54,156 nucleotides of DNA, from assembly GCA_023384455.1 (NCBI GenBank), contig JAHDWH010000011.1:1-54156 (forward strand). Direction: 5' to 3'. A program made the position numbers and the translations under genes. Of this stretch, positions 54,133-54,156 are shown piece after piece. How positions within the stretch are numbered: position 1 is the first letter of the stretch; each line of letters starts with the position of its first letter. A model generated the notes under the pieces. It made no database searches. It was not told where the DNA came from and saw only the letters and a program-made list of their open reading frames with translations. Source of the stretch: Caldilineaceae bacterium (lineage in GTDB: Bacteria; Chloroflexota; Anaerolineae; Caldilineales; Caldilineaceae).

Positions 54133-54156
54133 AGCGACGTTGCAGGCCCGTCGGAC

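Noticed and set aside
1..54156. tRNA, rRNA, or complete insertion sequence with transposase
   Set aside because: I looked for T-loop GGTTCGANTCC patterns, rRNA-like conserved blocks and DDE or HUH transposase motifs and found none; a tRNA scan and a profile search would settle it.

Overview
The window is a GC-rich bacterial chromosome segment with about 43 protein genes, no rRNA or tRNA that I can see, and no CRISPR array. The protein set (DUF951, DUF3048 lipoprotein, DUF1385/YqhQ, UMF1-type MFS carrier, Chloroflexi-style SDR and glycosyltransferases, abundant intergenic palindromes) suggests a member of the Chloroflexota, probably an Anaerolineae/Caldilineae-like lineage. This is an inference from protein style; no marker gene settles it.

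Layout. 1-8.7 kb (+): homocysteine S-methyltransferase, Fur regulator, flavoprotein disulfide reductase-like enzyme, enolase-superfamily enzyme, and the two halves of a heterodimeric ABC exporter. 8.9-17 kb: a secreted beta-propeller protein (+), then on the minus strand a DUF951 protein, a secreted bactofilin-like membrane protein, a PIG-L deacetylase, a polytopic membrane protein and a PQQ-propeller/SH3 protein. 17.3-18.3 kb (+): a thioredoxin-fold protein overlapping a Crp/Fnr regulator. 18.9-30.7 kb (-): a surface-polysaccharide cluster (CMP-sialate synthetase-like, ABC exporter, SAM-fold proteins, GT4 and GT8-like transferases, UDP-GlcNAc 2-epimerase, SDR), ending in a chimeric gene remnant. 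30.9-33.4 kb (-): two overlapping M20 peptidases. 33.8-43.3 kb (-): a complete dipeptide/oligopeptide ABC uptake operon (binding protein, two permeases, two ATPases) with an Uma2 gene inside it and a membrane protein plus a CehA-type PHP hydrolase at its end. 44-54 kb: glyA with a structured leader, MFS carrier, pyruvate kinase with a ParB-like gene upstream, DUF3048 lipoprotein, two small unknown genes, DUF1385 protein and an S4 RNA-binding protein.

The most striking content is non-genic. Five full copies of a 102-bp element (plus one half copy) lie in the window. Each full copy is flanked by a 9-bp direct repeat, perfect in two cases and 7-8 of 9 in the others. The elements have imperfect terminal inverted repeats starting GTAACTG and look like a non-autonomous transposable element (MITE). 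One copy sits inside a reading frame: 102 + 9 = 111 bp = 37 codons, so the frame survives and the host membrane protein carries an element-encoded Pro/Gly-rich insert. Another copy landed on a stop codon and supplies a replacement stop. A second element family (hairpin GTGGC/GCCAC plus ACGTGAAGACGTGAA repeats) supplies the stop codons of two further genes, and repeat-derived sequence also lies in frame in the PHP hydrolase. This genome therefore appears to recycle short interspersed repeats as coding sequence and gene ends.
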